Source: Cryptomeria japonica
Taxonomy: Eukaryota > Streptophyta > Pinopsida > Cupressales > Cupressaceae
Assembly (NCBI RefSeq): GCF_030272615.1
Contig: NC_081415.1
Span: 105,105,796 to 105,165,795 of the forward strand
Reading direction: 5' to 3'
Length of the DNA: 60,000 nucleotides
Part shown: positions 1 through 11,125 of the stretch, piece by piece
Layout: each line of letters starts with the position of its first letter
Position numbering within the stretch: position 1 is the first letter of the stretch
Notes under the pieces: model-generated
What the model was told of the DNA's origin: nothing
Seen by the model: only the letters and a program-made list of their open reading frames with translations
The model's database searches: none
Translations under genes and position numbers: made by a program

Positions 1-2380
1 AGTGCCACTGGGAGCTGCAAATCTTTCAGCTTCTTGAATGGTGTTTCTTACCCAAAGTGGCCTTTTTTTGCTAACAACAATGTCACTAGGTATGTCAGTG
101 GGATTCATAGGCTTCGGTGGATCATTATGCTCTTCTTGAGGTGGAGGTTCAACAGGCTCCCTCTGAATCTCAGGGTCAGTATCAACATTCATATCTTGAT
201 TATCATTAACTTCATCAATAACAAGAGAACCTTCTGATTTCTTAAAGGCACTATCTTTTTCAAAAGTAACATCCCTACTTACCTCAACATACCTTTGACC
301 TGGAATATAGATCCTGAAGGCCTTGGAGGATTCACTGTATCCAACTAGCATGCCTTTCTTCTTGGAGTGCTCCAACTTGGTTCGCTTTTCCTTGGGCACA
401 TGAACATAAACAGGACTTCCAAAAATTCTTAAGTGACTAATGTCAGGTTTGGATTCTTTAGAACACGGTGAGGACATCTATTCTGAATATATACCACTGT
501 TCTAGAAGCCTCAGCCCATAGAAAGGTCTGCAAATCTTGATTATGAATCATAGCCTTTGCAGCCTCAACAATTGTTCTATTTTTCCTTTCAGCAACTCCA
601 TTTTGCTGAAGATTGTATGGAACACAAAACTCCCTCTTAATTTCTGTCTCAACACAAAAATCATGAAAGCTACCAGAGGTATACTCACCTCCATTGTCAG
701 ATCTTAACATTTAATTCTTTTACTAGAGGTGTTTTCAGCCAATGCCTTAAACTCTTTAATTCTACTTAAGACTTCATCAGATTCTTTAGATTTCAAGAAG
801 TAGATCCAAGTTTTCCTAGAGAAATCATCTATGAAGATTACATAATAAAGAAATCCGCTAGGAGATGCTATAGACATAGGACTACATAAATCAGAGTGAA
901 CAAGTTTTAGTTTATCTTTAGCTCTACTTTCACTTTTATGAAAAGGGCTTTTAACATTTAGACTAACTTTCTGAGGGAGGGAAGTGCTTGATAGTGTAAG
1001 TGTCCAAATCTTCTATGCCATAGCTCACAGGATTCGGGAGCCTCATTAATGAGGGCTTGAACTTAGTAGAGAGCTTGTATAAACTATCATATCTATTACC
1101 AATTACACGAGCAGATTTAAAACTAGATTTCTTAGGCCAAGCAAGTACTTTTCCCTCAGAAAATGCAATTTGATAACCTTTATCTTCTAGAGCAGAAATG
1201 GAAATTAAGTTTCTTTTAATTCTAGGAACAAATAAGATATCACTAAGGTGAAGTGAAATACCAGAGTTTAAATTTAAAGTAGTGCCAGAACCTCTTACCG
1301 AATATCGAACATCGTCACCAATTACCACATGTAGACTGGTATCCTTTTCTACTAAGTCTGAAAGGTGATCACGGTAGCCTGTGATGTGTCTGGAAGCACC
1401 ACTGTCAATCAGCCATGTGTTACTGTCTGTGGATATGTTGCTTGACAGGGCAGAGATGAATAAGAAGTCATCATTTTGTTCTGAGACTTCATTTAGATTG
1501 GCTTCTCTTTGCGTAGGATCATTTTGACATTCTTTAGCATAGTGATCAAATTTGTCACATCTGAAACATCGAACACGAGAGATATCTCTTGGCTTCTTCC
1601 AAGAATGCTGAGAACTAGGTGGTCTAAAATCTCTATTCCTCTTGGGATAATACTTCTTCCAATTTCCACCTTTTTTGCATTGGGCTGCAAGCATGTGTTG
1701 ATCATCTACATGAAGACTTTTGAGTTGCCCCCTTGTGATAAGACATGACTCTTCTTGAATGCAATCATTCTTAAGGCGATCAAGGGTAGGTAACTCAGTT
1801 CTACCACTTATGGTTTGAATAAAGGACTCCCATAAGTGTGGTAGACCATTTAGGGCAATCATAACAAGATCCTTGTCTTCCATGTTATGTCCAATTGTTC
1901 CTAGCTTATTCTTTAGTTTTGAAATCCTCATAAAATAAGACATAACAAAATCTTCTTTTGACATTTGGATATTAAGTAATTGCTACCTTAAAGTAATTGC
2001 CCTACTGAGATTGTTAATTTCATAGGATGACTGAATATTTCTCTTGTAGTAGTGAATGAGGCAATGGAGGTGACTAGGTGGTCTTTAACTAAATCAATAA
2101 GGAGCTTTCTGTCCTTGACAACATCCCTTTTGAATTACTTTAGCTCAGTTGCATCCGTAGGTTCAGTTAGCTCTTTCGCTTCTATGAAGTGAAGAAGATC
2201 TTCTTCCTCTAGAGCAACCATGATTCGAACCTTCCATGCAACAAAGTTGAGATTTCCATCAAGCCTATCTTCAACTTTCAGCCCCATTGACTTGACCTGT
2301 GAATGAGACAACAATTTGGAAATAAAAGAGTACTAAATTCTGAAATCTGAAAATTGATCTAGCCTATAGCTCTGATACCA
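1..2380 (-). pseudogene. Ty1/copia polyprotein relic (gag-protease-integrase, 5' half)
   Basis: Degenerate copia retrotransposon read right to left. From the PBS leftwards: gag N-terminus (about 2,300-1,965; GLKVEDRLDGNLNFVAWKVR is legible), a gag zinc knuckle CFRCDKFDHYAKEC (about 1,530-1,570), the protease active site WLIDSGASRHITG (about 1,380-1,415), a GAG-pre-integrase stretch LWHRRFGHLHY (about 980-1,010), the integrase core with HSDLC and LRSDNGGEY (about 690-905), and the integrase C-terminal GYSESSKAFRIY (about 310-345). The longest open stretch is 963-1,964. It is broken: premature stops lie in the gag N-terminus, one apparent deletion follows, and frames shift near 1,030 and near 713. 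The reverse transcriptase would lie beyond the left edge of the window. The order protease-integrase before RT is the copia order. Not expressed as one protein. Confidence 0.93.
2369..2380 (-). other. copia primer binding site
   Basis: On the minus strand the bases read TGGTATCAGAGC, the usual plant copia PBS complementary to the 3' end of initiator methionine tRNA. It directly abuts the terminal CA of the LTR, which fixes the LTR/internal junction at 2,380/2,381. Confidence 0.9.
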
Positions 2381-3234
2381 TGTTGAATTTAGTCTTTTAG
2401 ATTAATACAATACTCAGAAAATAGAAATTTATCTTAATTTCCAGATTAATATTAATTGTTGTTAGTGTTTAGGAATTTCCAGAATTAAGCAAAAGTAGAG
2501 AAATGAACATAATGAACACACAACACACAAGTACCCTGGGAAAACCTCCTAGGAGGAAAAACCCAGCCAGAAAAGATCCTCAGATCTGATTATGGATTAT
2601 GAATAATAATCTGATTACAATACTTATCTCAGTTCACCCTTAGGGCTAATGGCATCTTCAAGTGGTTTCAGATCTGCCCCTTAACCAGTTTAGGATCTGC
2701 CTTTTATTGTATCAACTAGCAACCAAGGATTTGATCTTGAAATGAAATGTATATCTCCAGCTGATGACTGTAATCAACTTCAGAACAACAGGTCCTTCAA
2801 TTGGCAAATCGCTTGATGAAGAGCACTCCCTTAACGGCAGAGATGGATCGCTTTATGCCCAGCAAATAAAAGAGTAAGTTCGCTGTCCTTCAGATCAGAT
2901 TCGCATATGAGAGAGTAGATGATTGTGTGTATAAATGAAGTCAAGTTGTTCTTTATTTATATGAGGCGAGGGACCTATTTAGGTCGGCTTTGACATTAAT
3001 TCTTTTTATCCTTTTCCTTTTGTGCGAATTGCCTTTTGAATATAGGGTCGGCCCTATTTAGAGGGAACACATTTCCCTTAGGGTGGCGTGAGGAATAGGT
3101 TCGGCTTTGTTTAGGGAGTGGCGTGTGAGAGAGGGCCCAACCCTACACGTTAAAGAGGGGCCAGCCCTTTGGGCGGATTCCAATGTTGCCTAAGGCAATT
3201 GAAATCTGCCCCTCCTACCTAATTACAATCAACA
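2381..3234 (-). mobile_element. 5' LTR of the copia relic (854 bp)
   Basis: Starts TGTTGA and ends TCAACA on the plus strand, a perfect 6-bp terminal inverted repeat of the TG...CA type. The inner edge abuts the PBS. On the minus strand a TATA-like CATATAAATAAAG lies at about 2,951-2,963, in the position expected for U3/R. The outer edge (minus-strand start TGTTGATTGT) is the same 10 bases that begin the separate copia solo LTR at 54,954-55,254, which supports the boundary. The 3' LTR is outside the window, so the target duplication (the flank at this side is CCTAG) cannot be tested. Confidence 0.8.
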
Positions 3235-3827
3235 CCTAGGACATGCCACATACCCCAAAACAATCGAAGATGACTCTTTATAAAAATTGAACTCTGAAAT
3301 GATGAAAACAACACAAGGGCAAATGGAGAATCACATCTCCTAGGCACTCAACACCTCCAATAGGTGAAGGAGAAGGTAGGGAGGTGTACAAGGATCTTTC
3401 TACTGCTCCTAAATGCTTCCCTTAGCAAGAAGACACCAAGGAAACAAGATTCAACACCTTTCCACTATTATAGGGTTTCACAAGAGGCCTCGAAATTGGC
3501 TCAAAACAACTCAACTCCATAGGCATGAACACCTAGAGAGTGGACAACCATATGTCGGGATTACAACATCCTCAAAAACCGTAACAATATAAATTAGGTT
3601 TATTTTTAGGCCAAAAAAAAAACATATGTTCATTTTATATCCAAATCGAAATGTGCCTAAGTTTATTTTACCATTTGACACTTAAGCATAAGAGCATGTC
3701 AATGGTACAATCATGCTTTGCTCCAACGTCGAGACATGTAACAATATAACAATATCACTATCATTTTTTTTAACATTTACAATCCATCTCACTACAAGAG
3801 GTTTAAAGTTCAATATTACAATTACAT
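3235..3827. other. unassigned intergenic stretch
   Basis: No open frame or recognised element. Moderate GC at first, then AT-rich after about 3,590. It carries an A-run near 3,615 and no repeat that I could match elsewhere in the window. Confidence 0.5.
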
Positions 3828-4650
3828 TGGAATGTCTCTTAATTGGGAATGCCCTAATTTTGCCCTAAATCTCAATTTCCAAATAAATAATCGAGGTTAG
3901 AAAATACCTTTCACCTGATTGAAACTCTGCTAATAGATTAGAAACCATTTACAACAATAATTTCAATAAACATGTTATTATAATTAACTTCATGGCAGAA
4001 TTATCTATTCAATCATAAAGCATTTAAATATTTTTGGAAGGCTCATCCGTAGGAGAACATGGGAGAAAGTGACTTCGATGGGGTATCTTGGATCCTCTAA
4101 CCTAGGCCCAAGAGTGGATATAATATCCCTCTTGGCCTCATGTGGCCCATGCCATCCTATGAGGTGGTCTACCCAGTGAGGTGTCCACTTTCTATTCCCC
4201 CTCATCTTGCCAACCATTTCCTTCTCCCAATGGTTGGACTTCTTGTGTTGATTCTTTGAGATATGTGGATGAGGTTACAACAGGGTGCCCCAAAAGCCCA
4301 TCTCTCTTAAGTCCAAAGGAAGTACCCTCTGTACTCCCTTGGCCTCATGGTACTATTTGGTTGCCACCTTGAGGTGGCGTACCTAGGAGAGTGCCCCATC
4401 GAAGTTACTTTCTCCCATGCTCTCCTATGTTTGAGCCTTACAAATATATTTAAATGCTTTATGATTGAATTGATAATTTTGCCATGAATATAATTACGAC
4501 AACTTGGTTATTGAAATTATTGTCGTTAATGGTTTCTAATCAATTTGCAGGGTTTTAATTTTGGTGAAAGGTATTTTCTAACCCCGCTTATTTATTTGGA
4601 AATTGAGAATTAGGGCAAATTTCAGGCATTCCCAGTTAGGGGACATTACA
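3828..4650 (+). mobile_element. gypsy-type LTR with about 256-bp inverted ends
   Basis: The right end reads GGGGACATTACA, the usual terminus of plant chromovirus LTRs (TGTAAYRYCCC...ACA), and is followed by AG and a PBS-like TGGTATTAAAGC at 4,653-4,664. The left end (about 3,828, TGGAATGTCTC) is a mutated inverted copy of the right end. The inverted similarity runs through 3,828-4,083 versus 4,393-4,650 with mismatches and small gaps. The central about 310 bp (GGCCTCATGTGG, GAGGTGGTCTACC) is not inverted and gives the orientation. The internal region after the PBS does not encode a recognisable protein. Confidence 0.7.
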
Positions 4651-4739
4651 AGTGGTATTAAAGCATAATCTTGTCAGTGCGCAGGGCAAACCTACCTTGA
4701 CAATCATTCTCTGACGTTTCAAGTAGGCCAATAATGCCT

Positions 4740-5345
4740 TTCTATATGTGTGTAATGTTAGTTTAGCATGTTTACTCCATGTGTATTGATATGCTTTTCT
4801 CATGTTTTACCTTATGTTTGCTTCATGTCTCACATGTTTCCAGCATATGTGTTTTATACCTTATGTGTATTTATGTGTTACTTCATGAATGATGTGTTTT
4901 CAGCATGTCTACTCCATGAATACCTTTCTCTTGTATGCTTCATGGCTGATGTGTCTTCAGCATGTCCACTCCATGAGTTTTTTTCTCATATATGTTTTGT
5001 ACCTTATGTGTATTTATGTATTACTTCATGTTTTACATGTATGATTCATGCCCTGTGTAGCTGCTTCCTACCTTACGTATATTCATGGGTGTTGCTTCTT
5101 GCCTTACATGTACACTCCATGCCTTGCATGTGCCTTACGTGTGTATACTTCATGTGCCTTGTGGGTATTCATGTGTACACTTCGTCCTTGACCATGTATT
5201 CATGCATATGAATTATGCTTTATGTGTATACTTCATGCTTCTTGCCTTATGTGCATTCATATGTATACTCCATGCTTTACACCTTATGTGTATTCATGTG
5301 TAGGACTCAAGTCCTATGTATTCATGTATATGCTTCATACTCTAC
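4740..5345 (+). repeat. degenerate TATGTGTATTCATGTG minisatellite, left part
   Basis: Recurrent short motifs such as TATGTGTATTCATGTGTA and CTTCATGCCTTA alternate irregularly over 600 bp. A similar tract lies at 7,200-7,600 on the same strand, and the two are separated by the hAT relic. An accidental long open frame (4,768-5,211), rich in Cys, Tyr and Phe, is a by-product of the repeat and not a credible protein. Confidence 0.65.
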
Positions 5346-5860
5346 GTTACCCCAAGTTTCCAAGACATGAACAACAGGGGATGTTGGGATGAGTTTTCAT
5401 GATAGTGAATTTTTTGGCCGAATGGTTGGTGGGGGGGGTAACGACAAAGGGGACGACTATATAAAATATAGGAAAAAATTAAAATATATAGGGAAATTTT
5501 AAATGTTCATATGAAAACATGGATAAAGCACACATATATACATTATATTCATATGAAAGCATGGATATAGCATGTGTATGATACTATGAAAACATTTTAG
5601 AACGTAGAGTTTGAACATACAACATTTGTTTTCCAAATTTATTGTCAATACTCTATATGCATTCATAATTCAAAATTCATAATATAAAATGCATTCAATA
5701 TGCATGTTATACTAAAGAAATAACATACAAAATGCCCATAGGCTACACTGCTGCCATATAGTTCATTGTCAATTACGATATGAAATAACATCAAAAGCAA
5801 AGTACACTGCTGCCCCTAGTTTGCATCTCCTAACATTGCATCAAAATTAGAGTCTTCTGC
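5346..5860. other. non-coding stretch downstream of the hAT relic
   Basis: AT-rich, with imperfect duplicated phrases around ATATGAAAACATGGATA near 5,510 and 5,555. It may be the 3' untranslated side of the hAT element. CAGGGGATG near 5,396 is a possible but unproven terminal repeat. Confidence 0.4.
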
Positions 5861-7150
5861 ATCTGCCATTGTCATGGTCCACATCCACCTAATCCAATAA
5901 TCCCGACCAATTCCCCTGGTGTCTCCTCATCAACTTGGGCAACATCTTTGGGATCAACATCCCATCGTAAAGCTAGAGTCTGTCGATACTTTGGAGTCTG
6001 ACGATCTTGAAGTCGAAGAGCACTATGCACAACCACCAACTTCTTCACTTGGCTAAAGGTAAGTCTATTCTTGTTGATGGAGTGGATAAAGCCATATGTG
6101 GACCAATTTCTCTTTGCAACAAAGGAACTAGCAACTTGTAAAAGGAGGTGAGTGGCAAGCAATTTCAATTGTGGTGTATCCCTCCCATGCCATGTCCACC
6201 ATCCAATAGGGTCTCTTTGTGCTAATATAGCTATATTGAACCTCTCACCTATGGTTTACTCAATGTAGGACCGCTAAGATTTGTGAAGTCAAAGAATTGT
6301 GCATGAAGTATGAAAGCCTCCTCCTTTGGATATGTCTTATCAATGGCCCATGTGAACCCATCTAAAACCTCTTTGTCATCACATGGAGACACCCTTCCAT
6401 CCCTTGGAACATACCATTTGGGATTCACAACATAAGCTGCCATATGAAGCAGGGTGTCATAATGGGCCTAATATGTTTGCTCATAGAACCCCAAAGTATG
6501 ATCCTTAGCCAAAATTGTTTGCTTTATCTTCCCAAGCATACTGTCAAATGTCTCATATATCTCTCAAAGACTAGGACAATCTGTATCAGCATATCTAATG
6601 ACATCTACAATAGGTGAGATGATAGAGCAAACATTTTGCAAGTGCAAAGTTCAAATTATTAAAAATCAGAATATGAAAATCAACAATTAATATTTAATTT
6701 TTAAAACAATCAGCAATTAATAATAAAATCAGCAATGTCTTACCTCACATTGGACCACCAATTGTCATCAAGGATCTTTTGTTTGGTGTATTTTCCTTCA
6801 GTAGTGTTTGATTCTCGCCATCTAGCCCACTCAAGATTCGCTGCCATCAATTGTAGAGGATCATGCACCTCGAGCATCCTCTCCAACAAGATGAAGTAAG
6901 TGGCATACCTATATTCATTAAAATAATAAAAAATTTAAGTGCCATACCTATATACAAAGGTCACTAAAATAAAAATTGGAAGTTTGATACAAAATTAAGT
7001 GGTATACCTTGTGTCAACGGGTTTGAGGAACTCCTTTGAAAATGACCTAAAGAGACTGAGGTGTGGTGGTTGCAAATGTACATTTGAATTTCTCTAACTT
7101 CTTCAACCACTTGCTTCACCCAATCTGTTTTTCCTTGGGACCGGGACAAG
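5860..7150 (-). pseudogene. hAT-superfamily transposase relic (DUF659 / dimerisation region)
   Basis: Read right to left, three legible blocks follow the plant DUF659-hAT order. The first (7,149 to about 6,760) has KTDWVKQVVEEVREIQMYI, NHHTS, then YATYFILLERML and LEWARWRES. The second (about 6,560-6,249) has AKDHTLGFYEQTY, AAYVVNPKWY and EVLDGFTWAIDKTYP. The third (about 6,245-5,872) has DPIGWWTWHGRDTPQLKLLA, then RNWSTYGFIHSINKNRLTF and LVVVHSALRL, the C-terminal dimerisation signature of hAT transposases. Frameshifts near 6,250 and 7,040 and an in-frame stop near 6,470 break it, and the N-terminal part is missing at 7,150. About 6,650-6,740 has no matching protein and may be an old intron or insertion. 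Inactive. Confidence 0.85.
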
Positions 7151-7199
7151 GGATTTTAGGATGGGGATGCGTCCCTGGGTTACGTAGTTCATGCTTGAT

Positions 7200-7600
7200 C
7201 TGTCGGATTCATGTCATGCCTAATGAATCTTCCGCATGTTCACTCCATATGTGTTTTATATACCTCATATATGCTTTGTCTTGATGCTTTGTATCATAAG
7301 TGTATTTGTGTGCTCCATGCCTTACACTTCACTTGTTAAGTGTATTTGTATATACGTTTCTTATGCGTACTTCATTCATGTATGTTCTATAACTTATGTG
7401 TATTCGCACAAATGCTCCATGCCTCGTGTATTATAGTGTATGCTTTATGTCCTATTTATATTCATGTATATGCTTCATACTAAGTGTATTCGTATGTAGG
7501 CTTCATGTTTTATGTGTTTGGCTTACGTTTATACTCTGTGACTTACATATGACTATATGTTTTCTTATGTCTGTTGTGTTTTTAGCCTATTTACATCTTT
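7200..7600 (+). repeat. degenerate TATGTGTATTCATGTG minisatellite, right part
   Basis: Same motif vocabulary and strand as 4,740-5,345, with recurrent CTTCATG and TATGTGTATT. It starts right beyond the truncated N-terminal edge of the hAT relic, so the relic probably inserted into one continuous array. Confidence 0.6.
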
Positions 7601-8640
7601 GAAACAAGAATACCATGTTCTTGTCTAAATTTGGTGATCAGGGTTTATTGATATGACTCTTAGTTAATCATGCATAGTAAGTAAAATGCCATCCTTGGTA
7701 ATACAAATTTCTGCCATCACAGGAAGAGAACCTCTACAAAGTATCTCTTAAGATATGAACTATCAAGAAATCCATCATTAAAAGCATGACACCCTATTTC
7801 TTAAATTAATGGTAGTCCATAATATGGTATACTGGATTTCATGCCACTGTGTAATTGTTAAGTATGAATATTAAAACAGGGATATGTGTCTCACAATCAT
7901 CATCTTATTCTTGTGATAAAATCCCTTAACCTTAGCCAATTATGGTAAGTTGTAAATATTCAACAAACATTGACATTCTAGCCTTTGGTACAAATAAGGT
8001 TGAGAACAAGTCAAGGGATGCTGATGAAAGTCTTATCTGTCTGTTCACCAACCATCTAGCATAGTCTCTAAGTGTGAGAAAGGATAACGTGCAGGCATTC
8101 TACCACCAACCACATAGCATAATAAGCCCCCTTACACATCATTCATGCCGATGTCACTCTAGCAACCATGGGCAGCCTCAGAATGAGATGCCTTAGAATT
8201 TAGATAGGGAGGGCGTTACATAGTGTGAATGTCTACGATAAAAGTGTGACATTGAAGTCAAGTAATCAAGGTGGTTTAGAAATGCCTTGGTCAGGATCTT
8301 AGAACAACATTGTGTTTGCAGCATGATTATAGCTAGTATGAGAGCACCCACACTACATTGCATGGATATATTGGTGCAACACAATTACAACTTAATAGAA
8401 GGCTTCAGACCACAACTCATCACGTAACACCAATATTTGCACAATTAAGTTGTAGAGGCACAACACACCCACAACATCAAGTTCAAGCAAAATTCATTCA
8501 CAACTGTGTTGAATACCACAAGGTAATTAGAGAAAGCGATGAGTTGACTAAAGGAGAATGTTCCCCTCGTGATATTGGAGAACTAAAAAGGAATACTTGC
8601 AGCATTATAAAACCAAACATTATATGCTAACTCCCTAGGG
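7601..8640. other. unassigned stretch with no supported gene
   Basis: One open frame (8,358-8,630, about 90 aa) shows no recognisable motif. The right end (8,640 onward) leads into a gypsy-like 3' end. Confidence 0.45.
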
Positions 8641-8654
8641 AACATTAATCCTAC

Positions 8655-8692
8655 GACATTGCTTGAGGACGAGCAATTTGGGAAGGGCATAC
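8655..8692 (+). other. gypsy 3' internal end with polypurine tract
   Basis: GCTTGAGGACGAGCAA followed by TTTGGGAAGGGCA resembles the conserved end of plant Ty3/gypsy polyproteins (a LEDEQ-like tail) and the adjoining polypurine tract, just before an LTR-like TGTCTTGCCCCC. Confidence 0.55.
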
Positions 8693-9167
8693 TGTCTTGC
8701 CCCCATCATGACACCTACACTCGCACCCTTAGGAGAATATTGTCATGGACACAAGACTTCATGATTTTCTCAAAAAAAAGCCTTTCGATCCATCAGCAGG
8801 AAGGAACTGATTGTTGATAATTATGAGGAACAGATTTAGTAAGGAACGTTCTTTATGAGACCCATGAGATGACAACAAGGGCAGCAATCTTACAAAAAAG
8901 ATATTAATACTCAGTTAATATGTTAACTAATGTCTGACTGATATATCCATCAATTAGTGCCCAGATTGATGTATTAATTATTCACCAATTAGGTGCCAAT
9001 TCACCAAGGGGCCCAGCGGTTCTGAAAGGATGGGATACATGAGATATGGACACCTCTTTTGAGAGGAGGGTTGTTACTTTATAAACAGGCAGACATGACT
9101 CTTCACCAATGAAGGAGAAGCCCTTCACCAATAATGGAGAAGATATTTATACAACAGTCTATCACTC
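8693..9167 (+). mobile_element. LTR D, left part (split by solo LTR A)
   Basis: Begins TGTCTTGCCCCC directly after a polypurine tract and contains a TATA-like TTTATAAACAGG near 9,079-9,090. It is interrupted at 9,168 by solo LTR A. Its continuation would be 12,709-12,781, ending GAACATTACA, giving an LTR of about 548 bp. The bases after that end (TTGGTATGAGTC) vaguely resemble a PBS. A PPT before and a PBS after the same LTR would require a tandem element, so one of the two calls may be wrong. Confidence 0.45.
9163..9167 (+). repeat. target site duplication CACTC (left)
   Basis: CACTC immediately before the LTR start TGTTGTGATG. The identical five bases follow the LTR end at 12,704-12,708. 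Confidence 0.9.
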
Positions 9168-9680
9168 TGTTGTGATGTATTCACACATCGCCCCATTGCA
9201 AATGGGGACCCCCACCTTTTTGCTTTCTAGGGTTAGTTTTCTTTGCTTGGTTGTCTGGTCTTGGCTTTTAGCCTTTGCATTGAAGGGTCACCAGGGGGCT
9301 GATTAGGATAGCAGGCTCTGCTTGAGTCAGGTGGATCTCCTCAAGAGGTCAGGTCAATTGAGTGATTAGGGATTATTTAGATCATTCCTAGGGTGTTTTT
9401 TATGTACTATCTGATTGCGCTTCAAGTTGCTAAATCAAACCTTGGTTGAATGCATAATGCCCTCCCAGGGCCCATCCCTTACAGCAAGAACAGAGCGAAT
9501 TTGCCTTGAGAAGTCTGGAATGTCATCCTGATCCTCAAATATCCTGAAATTTGGCTAAGTCTAGAATGTCATCCTGATCCTGAAATTTGACTAAGTCTGG
9601 AAAATTGAAGAATCCTTCAAAAACTAGATTTTGCATTATAACTCCTAGAGGTCCAAAACCACTCTTAAACATCCGGACAA

Positions 9681-9787
9681 TATATATGGAATATAACTTA
9701 AAGTATAATAAAGAAGAAAGATATAAGGAAATGTCATTTCCTTATATCTTTCTTCTTTCTTATACTTAAATGTTATATTCCATATAT
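9681..9787 (+). repeat. long near-perfect hairpin in LTR A
   Basis: Two arms of about 53 nt meet at 9,733-9,734. The inner arm ATATAAGGAAATG pairs with CATTTCCTTATAT around a single T, and the outer arm ATATATGGAATATAAC pairs with GTTATATTCCATATAT with one or two mismatches. A shorter version of the same hairpin, lacking the inner stem, is at about 20,281-20,346. Confidence 0.9.
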
Positions 9788-9812
9788 GAATCCCGACGGA
9801 GAGGCTAAAATG

Positions 9813-11125
9813 TCAAATTTCGTTCCTGACCCTTCCAAAGGGTCCAGAGCGAAATTTCATAAAGGACCTAAGATTTCACCTAAGTCAGTGAGTGGTTGAG
9901 CGAATTTGCAAAGTTATGAAAGGAAATGCATCAAAGGGTTGAGTCTAAGGCAAAGCCAAGACAAATTTGAGGTAAATTGAGTCTAGAATAGGAATTTCGC
10001 TCCTAACTCTTCCAAAGGGTCCAGAGTGAATTCCTCTATAGGACACTCTACATTGATCAAAACTATGAACAAATCCATGTCCTAGGTATTATTGAAGGCA
10101 ATTCACTTGTTTGGATGAAGAAATGTGAAAATGAAGTCAGGATTTGAGCCAAAGGGTGAATTTCGCTCCTGACCCTTCCAAAGGGTCGAGAGCGAAATTC
10201 TTGTATGACCCTATTTCTTCACAAAACCTTGAACTAAATGCCAACGTGAGGAGCAAATTCACTTGATCATGATGGAAGGAGGCTTGAGAAGTTATGTCCA
10301 AGGCATGGGAAGGAGAAAGGAAGTGTGAAATCAACCTAGAATATGAATTTCGCTCCTGACCCTTCCAAAGGGTCTAGAGCGAAATTCTCCATAAACCTCA
10401 TTTCCTTCCTTGTTTTGGCCAACATCTTAGTTCCTTGGGCATATTTGGAAGTGGATTGACATGTTTTTGCCTTAGGAAGTGATTAGAAGTGGAGGAGTGA
10501 AGGATTTTGTCCTAAATCATGAATTTCGCTCCCGACCCTTCCAAAGGGTCCAGAGCGAAATTCTTGAAAACACCTATTTCCCCCTTAGATGAGGTCAAGA
10601 CCTTGGTTCTTATGTTGTGGATGGAAGTGAAGTGATGTGTCCTTACCTTTTGAGGTGGATTGGAGTTGAAAAAATGAAGGAATTGAGCTAAAACTTGAAT
10701 TTCTCTCTTGACCCTTCCAAAGGGTCCATAGCAAAATCCTAAATAGGTCTTGTCCTTGGCCATGGTTTTGGGCGAATTTCTCCTTTCAAACCATATTGAG
10801 GTCAAACAAGTGTTGTCTTCGTGAGAGGGGGAATCCAAAGATGAGAAACCAGGCAAAGAGAAGAGAAAAAGAAGTGTGAATTGAGCCTAAGGAAGAATTT
10901 CACTCCCGACCCTTCCAAAGGTTCCAAAGTGAAATCCTTCAAACCTCTTTTTTGCTCCAATTTTACATCAAGCCTAGTATTGATTGAGATTAGAAACATC
11001 CTTAGGCATGCATTTGAGCCAGTTGTGGTCACAAAATATGAAGATTTTGTCTTAAAATGCAAATTTCGCTCCTGACTCTTCCAAAGGGTCCAGAGCGAAA
11101 TTCCTTATAGGTCCTGTCCTTGGGG
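9813..11125 (+). repeat. tandem array A: 8 units of 166-198 bp with a 43-bp palindrome
   Basis: Each unit carries an imperfect palindrome with outer arms GAATTTCGCTC / GAGCGAAATTC and inner arms GACCCTT / AAGGGTC around CCA. The TTCCAAAG centres lie at 9,833, 10,010, 10,176, 10,363, 10,539, 10,715, 10,913 and 11,079. The spacing between palindromes is much more diverged than the palindromes themselves. Short open frames here are by-products. Confidence 0.95.

Noticed and set aside
4768-5211. 147-codon Cys/Tyr/Phe-rich frame
   Set aside because: It is made of the CATG-rich minisatellite and has no family resemblance.
5390-7165. CAGGG terminal inverted repeats for the hAT relic (CAGGGGATG near 5,396; CAGGGACGC on the minus strand near 7,175)
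   Set aside because: Only five bases match and the flanking 8-mers do not form a target duplication.
8693-9483. A single 791-bp LTR ending CCCTTACA
   Set aside because: The exact CACTC duplication at 9,163 and 12,704 with TGTTG...CAACA ends shows that a different LTR starts at 9,168, so 9,483 is internal to it.
9681-9787. A miRNA precursor
   Set aside because: The near-perfect palindrome lies in a repetitive LTR, and nothing shows precise processing.
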